Positions 5,848 to 6,953 of a DNA stretch of 6,953 bases are shown here, piece by piece. The stretch lies in NCBI GenBank assembly GCA_019090295.1, contig JAHRWG010000158.1, positions 1 to 6,953 of the forward strand, in the 5' to 3' direction. Position 1 is the first letter of the stretch. The number at the start of each line of letters is the position of its first letter. Origin of the DNA: Cycloclasticus sp. Its GTDB lineage: Bacteria > Pseudomonadota > Gammaproteobacteria > Methylococcales > Cycloclasticaceae. A program made the position numbers and the translations under genes. Under the pieces are notes generated by a model. The model worked only from the letters and a program-made list of their open reading frames with translations, was not told the origin of the DNA and did no database searches.

Positions 5848-6953
5848 CTATACAGATTGTGGTACAAGGATGCCTTCTGGTGTGGCATTTCTTGTCGTTT
5901 TGAAAAGGTTATAAGCCATGATGCACATGCCTGATAAGAATAATAGCCCACCAAGGAAGCGAATAAAGTAATAAGGGCGTGTGCGAAGTAACGTCTCGAC
6001 AAAACTATAGGTTAAAGTTCCGTCAGTGTTGATAGCTCCCCACATAAGACCTTGCATAACGCCTGCAATCCACATAGATGTAACATATAGAACGATTCCA
6101 ATAGTGGCTACCCAAAAATGCGTTTCGACAAGTTTAGTGCTATACATTCCTTTTTTACCAAATAACTTAGGTATTAAGAAATATAGTGAGCCTATTGTAA
6201 TCATGGCAACCCAGCCTAATGCACCTGAGTGAACATGCCCAACAGTCCATTCTGTGTAGTGAGACAAGGCGTTCACAGATTTAATGGCCATCATTGGCCC
6301 TTCAAATGTGGACATGCCGTAAAAGGATAAGGAGACAATTAAGAACTTAAGGATAGGGTCGTGGCGTAACTTCTGCCAAGCACCTGACAATGTCATAATA
6401 CCATTGATCATTCCGCCCCAAGATGGAGCGAGTAAGACGATGGAAAAGGCTACTCCAACCGTTTGAACCCAGTCAGGTAGCGCCGTGTAATGCAAGTGAT
6501 GTGAGCCGGCCCACATATAAATAGAGATTAACGCCCAAAAGTGAACGATAGATAGACGGTAAGAATAAATTGGCCGCTCTGCTTGTTTAGGGACAAAGTA
6601 GTACATCATGCCAAGAAAGCCTGCAGTTAGGAAAAAGCCAACTGCATTATGTCCGTACCACCATTGCACCATGGCATCAGTCGCGCCAGAGTAAATAGGG
6701 TAGGACTCTGTCCAGCTAACTGGGATAGCAAGCGAGCGGACAATGTGTAAAACAGCAACAGTTATAATAAATGCGCCAAAAAACCAGTTGGCAACATAAA
6801 TATGTTTTGTCTTACGTCCAACAATGGTGCCAAAAAATACGATGGCGTAACAGACCCAAACAATTGCTAAGAGAATATCAATTGGCCAGATAAGTTCTGC
6901 GTATTCGCTGCTTTGAGTAAATCCAAGAGGTAATGTAATAGCAGCAAGAACGA
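5848..6953 (-). CDS. ccoN: cbb3 cytochrome c oxidase subunit I CcoN (5' end outside the window)
   Basis: The reading frame is open from the window edge to the TAG at 5848, so an apparent start at the Met codon 6670-6672 is internal. About 367 C-terminal residues are visible; a typical CcoN has about 475, so roughly 110 are missing, including the first haem-ligand helix. This is the catalytic subunit that reduces O2 to water and pumps protons. Visible key sites: [11 protein letters not shown] with one CuB histidine (codon 6649-6651), the histidine pair in [14 protein letters not shown] (two CuB ligands, 6496-6501) with the nearby IYMW tyrosine that is cross-linked in this family, and [11 protein letters not shown], whose two histidines (6235-6237 and 6229-6231) bind haem b3 and haem b. 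The residue before the HH pair is Ser, where I expect Pro. The promoter, often FNR-type controlled, lies outside. Confidence 0.97.
   Translation of the reverse strand, partial: VLAAITLPLGFTQSSEYAELIWPIDILLAIVWVCYAIVFFGTIVGRKTKHIYVANWFFGAFIITVAVLHIVRSLAIPVSWTESYPIYSGATDAMVQWWYGHNAVGFFLTAGFLGMMYYFVPKQAERPIYSYRLSIVHFWALISIYMWAGSHHLHYTALPDWVQTVGVAFSIVLLAPSWGGMINGIMTLSGAWQKLRHDPILKFLIVSLSFYGMSTFEGPMMAIKSVNALSHYTEWTVGHVHSGALGWVAMITIGSLYFLIPKLFGKKGMYSTKLVETHFWVATIGIVLYVTSMWIAGVMQGLMWGAINTDGTLTYSFVETLLRTRPYYFIRFLGGLLFLSGMCIMAYNLFKTTRNATPEGILVPQSV

Noticed and set aside
5848..6672. A shorter gene starting at the ATG at 6672
   Set aside because: The same frame stays open to the window edge and encodes conserved CcoN sequence upstream of that Met, so it is an internal methionine.

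Overview
The window reads as ordinary chromosomal DNA of a moderately AT-rich gammaproteobacterium. The CcoN, CcoO, CcoP and CcoG sequences resemble those of Pseudomonas and marine gammaproteobacteria. That placement is from remembered family resemblance, not from a search. I see no mobile element, CRISPR array, tRNA, rRNA or phage gene.

Layout. Positions 50-850 on the + strand encode RluB, a 23S rRNA pseudouridine synthase. Everything else is on the - strand. Read in transcription order from the right edge: ccoN (its first ~110 codons lie beyond the window), ccoO, ccoQ (57 codons, 5046-5219), ccoP, an unnamed 78-codon two-helix membrane protein, ccoG, a 120-bp gap, fixH (ccoH), a 176-bp gap, and a GAF-like/GGDEF diguanylate cyclase whose last bases overlap the end of rluB tail to tail.

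How the genes work together. CcoN, CcoO, CcoQ and CcoP form a cbb3-type cytochrome c oxidase, the high-affinity terminal oxidase for respiration at low oxygen. CcoG and FixH are its assembly factors. The ccoN-to-ccoG genes are packed with gaps of 15, 4, -4, 8 and 3 bp, so they are almost certainly one operon with a promoter outside the window. fixH probably reads through from ccoG but may also have a weak promoter of its own. The cyclase has its own plausible promoter region and looks like a separate unit. The usual ccoI (copper ATPase) and ccoS genes do not follow fixH here.

What deserves a second look. No wholly new system is visible. The best leads are: (1) a predicted hairpin that buries both the ribosome binding site and the start codon of the cyclase; (2) two palindromes upstream of that gene that could be operators; (3) the small membrane protein wedged between ccoP and ccoG; and (4) a palindrome in the gap before fixH.
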